From the NCBI GenBank assembly GCA_037176885.1, contig JAWWNJ010000145.1, positions 527,380-591,379 of the forward strand: DNA of 64,000 bases, written 5' to 3'. Shown piece by piece: positions 33,801 to 42,179 of the stretch. The stretch comes from Favolaschia claudopus (Eukaryota; Basidiomycota; Agaricomycetes; Agaricales; Mycenaceae). The notes below the pieces were generated by a model. It had not been told where the DNA came from and did not search any database. It saw nothing but the letters and a program-made list of their open reading frames with translations. Position numbers and translations under genes: made by a program. The first letter of the stretch is position 1. Each line of letters begins with the position of its first letter.

Positions 33801-35087
33801 ACCATTTCCACCATCAGGATCATCATCGTCCGGGTCACCTCCAGGGGGTGCTCCAGAGGCTGGTGGTTGCTGAAGCGGAGTTGGTTGAGCTGGTTGAGAA
33901 CGAATTCCGCCGTAAGCATTCGACATACTAGGTTGTCGAGCTTCACGGAAATTACCGGAATTTCCTTGAGGATGCATGCGACGCATCTGGTCAGCTTCCT
34001 CAGGCTCCATAGTCGGAATATAAGAACGATCGGATTGAAATAATCCTTCCATAGGTTCAAAGAGTTCAGAAATTCGCTGATTTCCTCTAGGCAAACCAGT
34101 AGGAAGCGGATTTCGAAAGCTCGTGTCCTGAGTAAGTGGATAAGTCGTAGATTCATCGTATGCTGACTTCCAGTGGCGTGGAACACGAAGCTGCGGCGGC
34201 GTTGAAGCCATTCTTGGAACACCGTAAGGATTAAACTGCTGCGACTCTCTCCTATTCTCAGGTAGGGTCGGAGTAGTCGGAGGTTCAGGCTTAGCGGTAA
34301 CGTTCCCTTGAGAAGAATAAATTCTTGAAGCAGCTTCGGTAATATCAGGATCGCGATCGCGTGGTTGATGGCTTTGAAAGTCATAATACTTATGTGCAAG
34401 CATCAGGAAATTCTCAACCTCGACTCTGAAGCAAACACCAAGAATCTCGAAGTCGTTAGGACGAAAAACATCGTTGATGTCATCCTGATCACCCCATTGA
34501 GGTAAGGCAGGCGGAGTTTTTCTTTCTAAAACAAACGAGTTTTCACATTCACGGCGCATAGTTTCCAAGGCACGGAGTAAAATTTTATAAGTCGACGCAC
34601 GAAGACGATACGCAAACGTACCATCAATCAAGGTAAGCCTTTCCAAGTCCCGCAAGGTACGATTGAGAGCCTCCCACTGTTTTGGAAAGTCATCATTCGC
34701 TATATTGCGAGAAAGCTTAATTGCGTGATGCAAGAAACCTTTATTGATAGCATGCGCACCTTTGGTAAGTGCTTCTGAGCGTCGTGCGAGAACTGTAGTG
34801 TTACTTCCAATTCGGCCAAGGGGCTTCAGTGTCGGGAATACAATCGAGACCGTTTGAGGAGGATCGTCGCTGAGCAGGTCGTCATCGACTGCATGTTGCA
34901 GATCGATCAGCGGAGCGAGGGTGATCTCCTCGACAGTCCTTTCTTCGCGCTGCGATGAAGGACTCCCAGTTGCTGAGCGATTGGGTGACATATGTGGCGG
35001 AGGATCGCGATGAGAGTTTGAAGGGGATTGCGGATTGAAAGAAGCATCCATAGGATCGGTGGTAGGAGGATGGGTTGTAGTAGCCAT
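27882..35087 (-). CDS. Gag-Pol polyprotein, Ty3/Gypsy chromovirus
   Basis: One uninterrupted frame of 2401 codons, with no frameshift between gag and pol. The N-terminus is Pro/Ser-rich. The gag domain (about residues 480-650, 'GEAETWYWSLPKAYRN') is followed by a CCHC knuckle 'CRHCGSGKHWDNECKH' (about 704), protease 'VIIDSGSDITLIS' (about 910), reverse transcriptase with 'YIDDIVVF' (about 1474), RNase H 'VYTDACDYALAG' (about 1630), an integrase HHCC zinc module (about 1955-1995, 'HAGYHRCYNRL' and 'CDICQKSKP'), a DDE core starting 'SMDFIPELP' (about 2022), and a C-terminal chromodomain (about 2340-2390, 'QQFKVRWEGFDSDHDEW') that would steer integration to marked chromatin. The start at 35087 is the first ATG after the primer-binding region. 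All catalytic motifs look intact. Confidence 0.95.
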   Translation of the reverse strand: MATTTHPPTTDPMDASFNPQSPSNSHRDPPPHMSPNRSATGSPSSQREERTVEEITLAPLIDLQHAVDDDLLSDDPPQTVSIVFPTLKPLGRIGSNTTVLARRSEALTKGAHAINKGFLHHAIKLSRNIANDDFPKQWEALNRTLRDLERLTLIDGTFAYRLRASTYKILLRALETMRRECENSFVLERKTPPALPQWGDQDDINDVFRPNDFEILGVCFRVEVENFLMLAHKYYDFQSHQPRDRDPDITEAASRIYSSQGNVTAKPEPPTTPTLPENRRESQQFNPYGVPRMASTPPQLRVPRHWKSAYDESTTYPLTQDTSFRNPLPTGLPRGNQRISELFEPMEGLFQSDRSYIPTMEPEEADQMRRMHPQGNSGNFREARQPSMSNAYGGIRSQPAQPTPLQQPPASGAPPGGDPDDDDPDGGNGPGLPNVPPMPPPRPPRNNATPGVTISGANLYGPGGSREPHFEFKLKTENVPTWDGNVDTIVRWILKVNDIARESSTVWRQLGRIAPRRLQGEAETWYWSLPKAYRNTIEANWDTLRNAFMTYFMNRNWLDRQRSRANQASYREAGHAREKPTQYFIRKTDLLNTVYTLSDSEIILHVMDGAPTLWNTILTTQLYQDVVEFQAAIRFHEEALMKLDMRERDNRPYREYENSNRSSFRSARANLVGWSSNLPEPKFPKDDRNVSKRATPESKGARPCRHCGSGKHWDNECKHSFKGNRAARTNLASATREDFDAQDQYDDLYYGLDSDEESELTSINEPQSGFENSPQITESTSNDVDMSSALGGNIEENTPTLEQKIDSDAPSTTNETPSPEDDSANTSETSCGSFYSKPALNRRSRRRLAREIKAVNYRVIHTQAQVAEQRPLIELRKHMARPAGSSFLGSLATEATATIGSLETDPVQVIIDSGSDITLISRTTLESLTNPPKVKSGHDVKLIQVTGRSSISGYVSIDLFFHTNDGPVKLNVEAYIVNGMSTPFILGNDFADQYSISIVRDEGETYLRFGSSGRQLKVESSTSPPILDDEGHAFKVKVQTEVKQHGQSKGIHRRNQKLKRRNHQRQRNAEVWATERTVISPESSRLVAVGAHFPKNQDALFVERKIASNGNEDDFYGAADTLISKEKPVLHVANFSKMPVVIAAGQVLGTAHNPKSWLDKLNKFSPAQQQKINAHAHLIRTLVAGQSDESTVVDGGKSENDCRPETAGSSPVAVPVMPSPHLSCAVRSETEIASKAQRNATEPDDPLAEEPLEGGPKTAEVPEDPVSSDRLLDEIDISPDVTPEQRKQLQDVLLRNSQAFGLDGRLGNYETKVEIPMKPGAEPVSLPPFPVSPANREVIDKQMDSWLKLGVIEPSKSPWAAPVFIVYRNGKPRMVIDLRKLNEQVVADEFGLPRQDEILQALSGSQWLTTLDALAGFTQLTMAPGSAEKLAFRTHRGLFQFARMPFGYRNGPSVFQRVMQTVLAPFLWIFALVYIDDIVVFSLTFEDHVKHLDLVFGAIAAANITLSPPKCHLAYQSLLLLGQKVSRLGLSTHKEKVDAILQLAEPRNTHELQTFLGMMVYFAGYVPFFAWISQPLFELLKKGVKWNWNELHREAFELSKQVLTNAPVRGYAIAGKPYRVYTDACDYALAGICQQVQPVQIHDLRGTRLYERLERAYKNGEDVPTLVTVIKGIDDVPTPGPWAENFEDTTVHVERVICYWSRVLKSPERNYSPTEREALALKEALIKFQPFLEGESIAAITDHAALTWSRTFQNVNRRLLTWGTIFAAYPGLKIVHRAGRVHSNVDPISRLRRRVPPQDSPSTEHIPMLNLTDCDPLKNMYDDLGPRLEEKLLNLATKVVRTEQDSGTPDTVSVGEISLDHDEEVTSLYTTARSYAILIGISKDEITEWAAAYQEDPHFSRVLDGWKSEKDWSNPLYPQYHYSDNGLIFFEDWQGLNRLCVPSKFRTPVMAEVHDTVTESAHAGYHRCYNRLASTYYWPRMSRDLKRYTSTCDICQKSKPRRHAGIGLLQPIPIPTLPFEVVSMDFIPELPTSDGYDNILVIVDKLTKYGIFIPCSTKISEVETADLFFEHVVAHFGLSRQVITDRDTRWRNDFWAEICRLMGMKRALTTAYHPQADGQTEVLNQTLEIALRAYIGPSRNDWAKYVDALALSYNTTPHSSTGFSPAYLLYGYNPVVGSSLIYSGNSGIARPVGEAGGEDPLIINEKAQNFADEFESNRTRAKEALLLAQVFQRRAYNNGRLTTEFEEGDLVVLNPHSLKLLREEKGRGKKLLMKYDGPFEIIRKLSPATYQLRLPVSYGLHPVLNIAHLESYRKSTDDLGTDRPAKSLNREDFDSKPEVGIERILAERWRKIRGRRVQQFKVRWEGFDSDHDEWLTKRALRNAPAILEDWSNSNKVETPSA

Positions 35088-35147
35088 CGGATAGGAAAAT
35101 GAAATGAACAGTTAATGGCAAACGTACCTGATTAAGCAAGAGATCTC

Positions 35148-35162
35148 CCTGTGTGTCCACCA
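35148..35162 (-). promoter_or_regulatory. Primer-binding site
   Basis: On the minus strand TGGTGGACACACAGG begins one base after the 5' LTR. It starts with TGG, the complement of a tRNA 3' CCA. The tRNA was not identified. Confidence 0.6.
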
Positions 35163-35163
35163 G

Positions 35164-35765
35164 TGTTGAAGATCCGGGTTAGTTTCGGAAATGTAACTTG
35201 AGTATCAATGAATCTCTATATAAATCAAGGTGTTTTACCTGAACAACTGTCGTAAGAGATCTGATTCTTCTTAAGACGAACTGGGAATATCAACCAGCTA
35301 TGAGTTGCTTTCTAGTTGGAGGAGTAAGCGCGCGGCTTTACGACTCTGAGACTAGCTTGATAGATCTTGAAGAGAGCGCGAGGCTTCACTTAAGTTCACG
35401 CAAGGTTTACGGTAAATCTACGTAGATTGATAGAGGTAAGAAAGAGCTGTCGTTACATGAGGGAACGACTCCCTTTTATAATCTACAAGGATCAACTATA
35501 GAATATTCAAGAACTCAATGGAACCTTGAGGAAAGTAGTAGAATATTCTACTATACCTTCTCAATGACTCGTTCAGACGTCCCGAGTCATATTGAGGCTT
35601 ATCGGAGTCGATCTGAGAGGGAGGATATGACGCTCTGCTGCTAAGTAGAAGAACTTAGTAGCATTGACATCATGGACGCGGTCCCATGATCGAGGAATGC
35701 CGAAAATGCGCCGAGCGCGCGTGAAGTCTTGCGGGCAAGGCCGAAAGTTGCCGATATCCATCACA
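35164..35765 (-). repeat. 5' LTR of the Gypsy element
   Basis: 602 bp, one difference seen from 25672-26273. It should contain the promoter of the element. Confidence 0.93.
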
Positions 35766-35770
35766 GGCAC
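35766..35770. repeat. Gypsy target duplication, right copy
   Basis: GGCAC, matching 25667-25671. Confidence 0.85.
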
Positions 35771-37941
35771 GTCGCGCGTTTAAAGGGTGGACTCGCTGGG
35801 GTCAGTCTATCTCTCCACTATCGTGACGGAGAAATACAGCGTTCATATCTTCTTCCATTCCTTGATAGGCAGATGCTTTGTACATCACAGACCCAGCAGC
35901 GCTGAACGCTATTCTCATACGACAGCAGGCTTGGTTCCCGGAGTCGACAGAATTTGCCGGGTATGAGGAAACATATGTTCTTCTTTATTCTGAGTCTGAT
36001 GCCGTCCAAAGACTGTTCGGAATCATTCATTGTGGCGATGGGGTGGCTTCCGTGCAAGGTACGTCTGACAATGTGTCAATGCGAAGGGCCAATTGTACTG
36101 ATTTAGTCTCACTTTAGGTCTCGAACACAAGAAGCAAAGAAAATACATGGATGCTTTGTTCACAGCGAACCGAGTGTCGAAATTGACACCGATGTTCTAT
36201 CAGGTCGCTCATCAGGTATGCTTTTGTGCAGAGAATGGTTGTTGAGGTTCTCATCTCGTCACAGTTGGAAGACAAGCTCAAAGCTGCCGTCTCTGATACG
36301 CCCGGAAAAGTCGTCGATATGCTTGATTGCCTAACACGGGCCGCCCTTGAAATAATTGGCACCGCGGGCATCGGCCATACGTTCAATTCTTTTGACGATA
36401 AAAGCGAGGCTTTCGACGAATTCCACGGCGCAATCACTTCCGTTCTGTGAGCGTGGATTGTAGGATAACGCATTCCTTCAAACTGATCTTTTTCAGTCCA
36501 CTCGCTAGTCGATTATTCCTTGTGCTGCCTTTCTTGGAGTCATGGAGGAAGATGAAGCCTGTGTGGCTACGGAGAACTCTGGCTTATGTTGGAACACTTC
36601 CTTGGCCTTCGGCGCGGAAAGTTTGTCCATTAATCTGCCTCAAATTCTTCCCCTTCCAACTCATTCTAAAACCAGTTCAGAGCTGCTGTAGATGCGATGC
36701 ATCCTGTCTACGTCAACCTTTACAAAGCTCGGCAGCGGGTGCTCGAGGAAGGTGGCTCGGCTGCTTTGGCTGATACTGCGGCGGGGGGGAAGGATCTCAT
36801 AACGTCGATGAGTGCGTATCGGTAATCTTTTCATTCGCAGATATACTAATGCCCCCTACGTTAGTTCAGGCCAACTGGGATGCAGATGAGGCTCACAAGA
36901 TGTCAGAGGATACTGTTTTGGCTAACATGGGGTGCGTTGCATGAAAATTGAGATGGTGGTGTGAGTCGTTTTGCAGAGCTGACCGAGTTTCAGTTCGATT
37001 GTTCATGGGGGCCAAGAGACTACATCATCGTCTCTCGCAAGGTTCCTCACTATTATAGCAGAGGACCAAGATTTGCAAGTTAGACTGAGAGAGGAGCTGC
37101 GTGATGCAAAGGCGGTGAGCGTTCAACATTTGGGCATACCTGGAATGTCCCTGAATATCTGCTTACAGAAAAAAGCGCCCGGGGAAGATTTGAATTACAC
37201 TGAATTAGAGAAACTACCATTACTGGACGCAGTTGTGCGAGAGATGATGCGGATATACTCTCCAGTCACATTTGTTTGGCGACAGTTCGTTTTTCATCTT
37301 GGGGCGTTTTTCGTGAGACTCTAAACCGTTATAGAACTACGAAGGACGTAGTGGTTCCACTCACTTACCCTATTCGTTCAATTATAAATGGCGAAGAAAC
37401 GAAGGAGTTGCTCATTAATCAAGGTACTGCGGTGTATCTCGGAATGAGTGCTGCAAATAGATCGACTGCAATTTGGGGAGCCGATGCTGCGCAATTTAAA
37501 CCTGAGCGGTGGTTGAACCGGACGCAAGGAGAATCGAAGCTCCCGGGAGCGTATTCTGGAATGTGAGTATTCCTACCGTCATATAGCTCTTGAAATGCTG
37601 ACTTTCGATAAAGGATGACTTTTTTGAGCGGTGCGAAAGTCTGCCCGTATGTGTTCTGCGTCCCGTCTTCTATTGCATCTGGCCTCTGACCGAAACGAAC
37701 CACAGAGGAAAAACCTTTGCGCTCCTTGAAATGAGTAAGCTTGCCATCCTGTTTAAATTTTGTTTATTCAGATCAACTGATACCGCCTACAGAACTCGTG
37801 CTTGCGGTGTTGTTGCTATCGTTCTCTTTCGAACCGATTCCCACGCCAATCGACTGGCGGATGGGAATAACGCTTGAACCGAGGGTACGGGGACGAGAGA
37901 AAGAAGGAGTGCAGGTGCCGGTGCGTGTTACAGCGCTGTAA

Positions 37942-38778
37942 TTCGATGTTAGTACGACCGTGATACGTTTTCCTGACGATATATATGACATGTATGATTC
38001 CCGACTTGAAATACGAACGACGAAACTAAGACAACGAAACAGTTTTCGAATTGCAGCGTCTAGCTCCACCCTCGTGGACATGAATTGACTCGGCGCTGGT
38101 TTGTATTTAAGCAGTCGCGTAAGAGTTTGACCATCATTGGCCTAGTCATTGAAGCACCCCATGTTCTTCAAACAAAATAAACTGAATGTCAACGTCCTTC
38201 TTCTGCCCTTGGCGTAATTCGAGGCAGCGAAACATTGAAAAGTTCCAAAAATCGTGGCATTGAATACAACCGTGAAGAGAAATACATAAAGCGTCCGAAT
38301 GAGTAAATGCTACAGGCAAAGTCCAATAATGTCAGAGTTCGTGTCAATTCCTCCTAAATTTCCTTCGAGAAATGTTTTTTGTGGATTTTTGTGGCTCAAG
38401 GGCCAGAGATGGTGAACAGTGGGCTGAAGTTGCCCGAGTCTCCGAACACTGCAGCATTTTCCTCGTCAATCGGGGCCGTTTTGCTAAAAAGGTGGGCAGT
38501 ACTCACGAACAATCTGATAATCCGAACCGTCCTCGACCCATGGCACCGTGACCTCAATGTGCCCCAACAAAATAGAGAAGTTGTCCGCCAAAATCACTGA
38601 GATAATTCGAGACTTAATAAATATGGCTCGTGCATTTCGGAGCGATCGACGAACCAGGAGTAGTCAAGTCCCCTTTGTGGAGCATGATGCGTCCGATCTT
38701 GTTGGTGACCTGCTTAGGCGGGTTCGAGTTGTCCCTGGGAAGCAAGAAGATTCGGAGTCAGCCGCCGATCGTGGAGCT
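37942..38778. other. Intergenic between convergent P450 and F-box genes
   Basis: The two genes converge here, so this holds their 3' regions. Plus-strand frames at 38379-38814 show no domain and no convincing splicing. Confidence 0.4.
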
Positions 38779-40048
38779 TCAAAGGGACGGGACACACACC
38801 AGGTGACGTTGTGACGTTGGCCGACGAACCAAACGAGTCCATGGCAGTAAACGTGGAAGTTCGTCGCCTACAAGACGAGCGACGGGCTCGGCCTCGGGAT
38901 ACATTGGGAACAAAGTGACCACCAGAGTCTTCAACGCTGAGAACATAAAATCACTCAACGCCGAGTCGAGTTCGCTCCATTTGTGTGCGTGCGGGTCGCT
39001 TGCGTCGTCGAAGCGTAGGTCAAGTGTGAGGTGTTGAAGAGCCTTGTAACGATGTTGTTCAAGTAGAAAGCATATCGCCCAGTGAAATATGTCGTCATCA
39101 TCACAACAGGGCTTCGTGATTCCGACGGACAGGCGGAGAGACCTGAGCGATGGAAGGCTTATGCTGCAAGTGGGAGCCCCTTTCGGCCAGTCTGAAATGT
39201 GATCAGTTATACTGGGAAAGATGGGCAATAGACGGAAAAAAAAACTTACACCAGATGATTAGCTGGAGACTTAGAGATTCCAGAGTGCCACTGACATGGC
39301 GTAGCAAATTTTGGAGTGCGTTTACCTCATCATGCGTGACAGCTATCCGCAGATCACGAAGAGTGCGAAAGCTGGGGGTCGCAATCATCCAGGCAACAAC
39401 ATCGACAACATGCATGTCGAGCGATGTAAACGATTCAATCGTCCCGAAGCACTCTCCGCTTCTGTCCTCTAGATCCCAATCAAATACGATGATTTTGCTG
39501 AATTTGAGCCTTTCTACAGACCGACAGTATTTGAAAATGTCGGTAGTAAGACGAACGACGCCACTGAAGTCGAGATTACGCAAGGAGGGGGATTTTAGAA
39601 GCAACTGGATGGAGTGCTGCAGTTCCAGGGGTAGATCCCCCCAGGACTCGCTCGAACAGCGAAGCCTGAAAGTCCGAACTATTTCCGCATCGGCAAGAAG
39701 AGTGAGCAGTAGAGGGAGGGTCGATTCTCGGGCAATCCACGTAGGGCCAAGTCTCGGAGAGACAATGTCCACGTGGCGGATGTGGGTGACGATGTGTGGG
39801 GATTCACACCGAGTTTCGTACAAAGATGAGCACGGAGATCGACTCTTGATCTGTCTTGTCGCCTGCGTTCCAACGGAAATATGCTCGAAGATGAATGGCT
39901 GGCTCAGCGACCGGAGCTGCCGCGAGACGAGACAGAATTGGCGCAGGGCGTTGCGGTCAAAGCGCAGGTGGTGTAAGATAACCAGTGGAAGCTCTGGCGG
40001 AAGTCTCACTTGGAGGTCTACTTTGAATTCGGCAAAGTCCGACATCAA
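38779..40048 (-). CDS. F-box/LRR-like protein
   Basis: Exons 40048-39250 and 39191-38779 join across a 58-base intron (GTAAGT...TTTCAG) to 403 codons. Residues 12-55 ('VRLPPELPLVILHHLRF' to 'LVSRQLRSLSQPFIFEHI') form an F-box, which by family knowledge binds Skp1 in SCF ubiquitin ligases. The rest has irregular Leu-rich stretches such as 'SPSLRNLDFSGVVRLT', 'TLRDLRIAV' and 'YKALQHLTLDLRF', as in the many agaric F-box proteins with LRR-like substrate-binding parts. Two ATGs lie together at the start (40048 and 40045). The gene appears intact and converges on the P450 gene. The substrate is unknown. Confidence 0.8.
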
Positions 40049-40542
40049 TTTCTGCCACTGCCACGCCGACTAAACCCTAACCAGAGCCACAATCCAACTT
40101 TCCTCTATACCAACCACGAGCCAGTGGCAACGAACACAAACTGCTCAATCATAGGCTCCAAGGTATGTGACAAGTATATATATTAGACCATATCTGTGCA
40201 CAAAGCACTTCAATCTTCGGTTGTTTCATGTTAAGGTCAGTTCCTTTGGATGTTACCAAATTCCTGAGCAGCCGGAGAGGATTGATGAATTTAATGACGC
40301 CCCCATCAATTATTTTATTCGGTACATTTCAGGCGGCGCCGGCATGGCATCGATCTTGTTCCGAAGGAGGATGCAAAAAGCCCCAGGCCGAGAAACCCGA
40401 CAGCCACCATATGATCGGAAGTTACTTGGCACTGGGACCGGAGATACCCGGGCTGGCGGCACGACACTCGGCATCACCCTTAAGGGCTCTTAAGCCCTGG
40501 TAGGGTTACTGAACCTGAGCGCAGTTTGACTCCCCACATATA
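40049..40542. other. 5' flank of the F-box gene; no confident gene
   Basis: A plus-strand frame at 40167-40493 (108 codons) shows no domain. It begins in what is probably the promoter region of the F-box gene. Confidence 0.35.
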
Positions 40543-40744
40543 CAGTCATCACTGCCGTAACCCATACCCCTCGGTGGGGACAAAAAGGTATGGGTTATGG
40601 GGTTTTTATTAAATTTAATTTTAAATTAAAATTTTATGGGTAAATATCACGTGATCTGGGCACTTTGACGCTGTAAACGAGATTTGGCCCCCCAAATTAT
40701 GGGTTATCGGGTATGACAGGTATGGGTTATGACAGTGACGACTG
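40543..40744. mobile_element. MITE, 202 bp, TA-flanked, CAGTC termini
   Basis: The left end CAGTCATCACTGCCGTAACC and the reversed right end CAGTCGTCACTGTCATAACC match at 17 of 20 bases. TA lies on both sides (40541-40542, 40745-40746). The word TAACCCATACC recurs inside both arms and the centre is AT-rich. Confidence 0.8.
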
Positions 40745-42179
40745 TACCTCTCCTTCTCCTGCCCCCACTTCACTGTCGCATTCCTTCCAGCCACTTGCCG
40801 ACGTCGTTTTGTTTCTGGCACCACACATTTTTCCCCATTACCGAAAAAGTTGAAAAAACCGGGAAAATAGGCTTTAAAATTCGATTTTTCGCCCACACAC
40901 CTCGTTGAGCCCCCAAAACAAATATTTTTGGCGCTTTTCCCGAAGTTTCTTATGTTAGTGTGTCATCTTGGTCTCTGACTGGCTCAAACAACCGCGAATT
41001 CCAGCCATTTCAGTCTTTTTAGAGCAAAATCTTGCAAAATCAGCCGCATTCATCCGGGAGTTGCAATTCTGGGGTTGCAAATTGTTCAAATTTCTCTGAA
41101 AAGAGGTGAGCAAACCCGACCCAGTTTCGGCACCATTGACGAATATTTCGAGGTGTCACGCTCGATTCAGCCCAAAGACGAACTTTAAATTTCGTTTCGA
41201 GGTGTCACAGGTCACAGGCCGGGTGAATTGCCTCCCACTTAGGCCGCCTCGCAAGCTCGGCTTGCCTTAGCTCCCAGTGAGGAACTGGTGAAATTCCCAT
41301 TTTTAAGTTCGTCTGTATTATAGAATAAGACCATTGAAATGAAAGGGAACCCTGTCCTTATGGGTCACGAGACTACTCGTTGGGTTTGTGTTCAAGTGCA
41401 CGCAGGAAGCGATAAGAAAGGCCGGCGGAGTTACAGCGTGGGAGCACCTTTTCCAGGAGCAGCCTACTTCCTACTCTGCCCTCATCCTACCATCGACCTT
41501 ACACCTCCCTTGCTATGGCAACCCCCGCAGTTCCTCAGGACCTTTATTCCTACTACACTCTCCTTCGAAGCGAACTACAGCGCGTCCACGACCGTCAAGT
41601 TGATCGTCTTGAGTTTGGGGACACTGCAGCCTCTACTCCGAGGGCATGCCTGGCGCTTCTCCTGGGATGGCGCTCGCTGCGGCTCTGAACCTTCAACCCC
41701 AGCCCCTACCCCTGCCATCATCGCTGTCGGCCACACCGCCATACCACTCGCCGAAACCCTCCCTACTTGTGACGGGTCTATATAATATTTACTTACTTAC
41801 ACGCTTGCTACATTATATTCCGCATGTATATATTACATAATTCTAATCTTGCTTTACACTCTACTATGATGTGAAGAGGGATCTTGAACGGCGAACCACC
41901 GATCTGCGCTAGACCCCCTGCATGGCTGAGCATCCATATAACTGCTCCCACAGCTCCAATTTATACTCTAGGAGCCCGACCGAGGGTGACACGATCCCTC
42001 ACCGAAGGGTTACAGCGGCCTTACGACTAACGACGTCTCGACCTACAACCGCCAGCGCTCAGAGCGCTGGCTCACTCTTCTTCTTCCTTAGCTCCCGAGA
42101 AGCTATATTTTCCGACTCGCATCACAATGGAGCCCACCGCGAGGGCTTCCGGGATAGGGAAGGAATTTGGAGCTTCACT
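40745..42179. other. No confident gene
   Basis: The frame at 41339-41785 and the overlapping peptide 'MATPAVPQDLYSYYTLL' (about 41515) have no recognised domain; the latter could be an old gag-type fragment. GTGTCACAGGTCACAG near 41190 resembles words inside the TIR elements at 5588 and 62579. A perfect hairpin CCAGCGCTC/GAGCGCTGG lies at about 42054. Confidence 0.3.

Larger units (their letters stand above)
25672..35765 (-). mobile_element. Complete Ty3/Gypsy chromovirus, 10,094 bp
   Basis: Minus-strand LTR retrotransposon. Both LTRs are 602 bp (TG...CA on the plus strand), the target duplication is GGCAC, a primer-binding site and polypurine tract are present, and gag-pol is one open frame. 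Only one LTR difference was noticed (C at about 26048, T at about 35540), which points to a very recent insertion. An additional spliced ORF lies between pol and the 3' LTR. It interrupts a P450 coding exon. Confidence 0.93.
25394..37941 (+). pseudogene. Cytochrome P450 gene split by a Ty3/Gypsy element
   Basis: A heme monooxygenase, probably anchored in the ER membrane by the N-terminal segment 'LLTAAFVATFAAIA'. Exons: 25394-25547, 25601-25671 continued at 35771-35800, 35869-35960, 36012-36058, 36118-36215, 36265-36446, 36497-36620, 36676-36811, 36865-36931, 36994-37114, 37169-37284, 37335-37562, 37614-37646, 37706-37734, 37793-37941. All phases agree and give 558 codons. Key motifs are the Pro-rich hinge 'YIPGPTPST', the I-helix 'GGQETTSS', the ExxR pair in 'VVREMMRIYSP', 'FKPERWLN', and the heme loop 'FLSGAKVCPG' with Lys where Arg is usual. 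Exon 2 is cut after codon 'G-H' of 'EKYGH' by the element at 25672-35765. The substrate cannot be inferred. This allele should not give a full-length product. Confidence 0.9.

Noticed and set aside
28930..34399. ORFs on the plus strand and in other frames across the Gypsy pol region
   Set aside because: Shadows of the intact 2401-codon gag-pol frame.
36216..36231. A 16-base intron in the P450 gene (GTATGC...GTGCAG)
   Set aside because: Too short. The acceptor at 36264 gives a 49-base intron and keeps the reading frame.
38379..38814. Plus-strand ORFs downstream of the P450 gene
   Set aside because: No domain, no good splice links, and they run into the antisense of the F-box 3' end.
41339..41785. 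148-codon plus-strand ORF
   Set aside because: Pro-rich with no domain, and the other frames are equally open. It could be chance or old retroelement debris.
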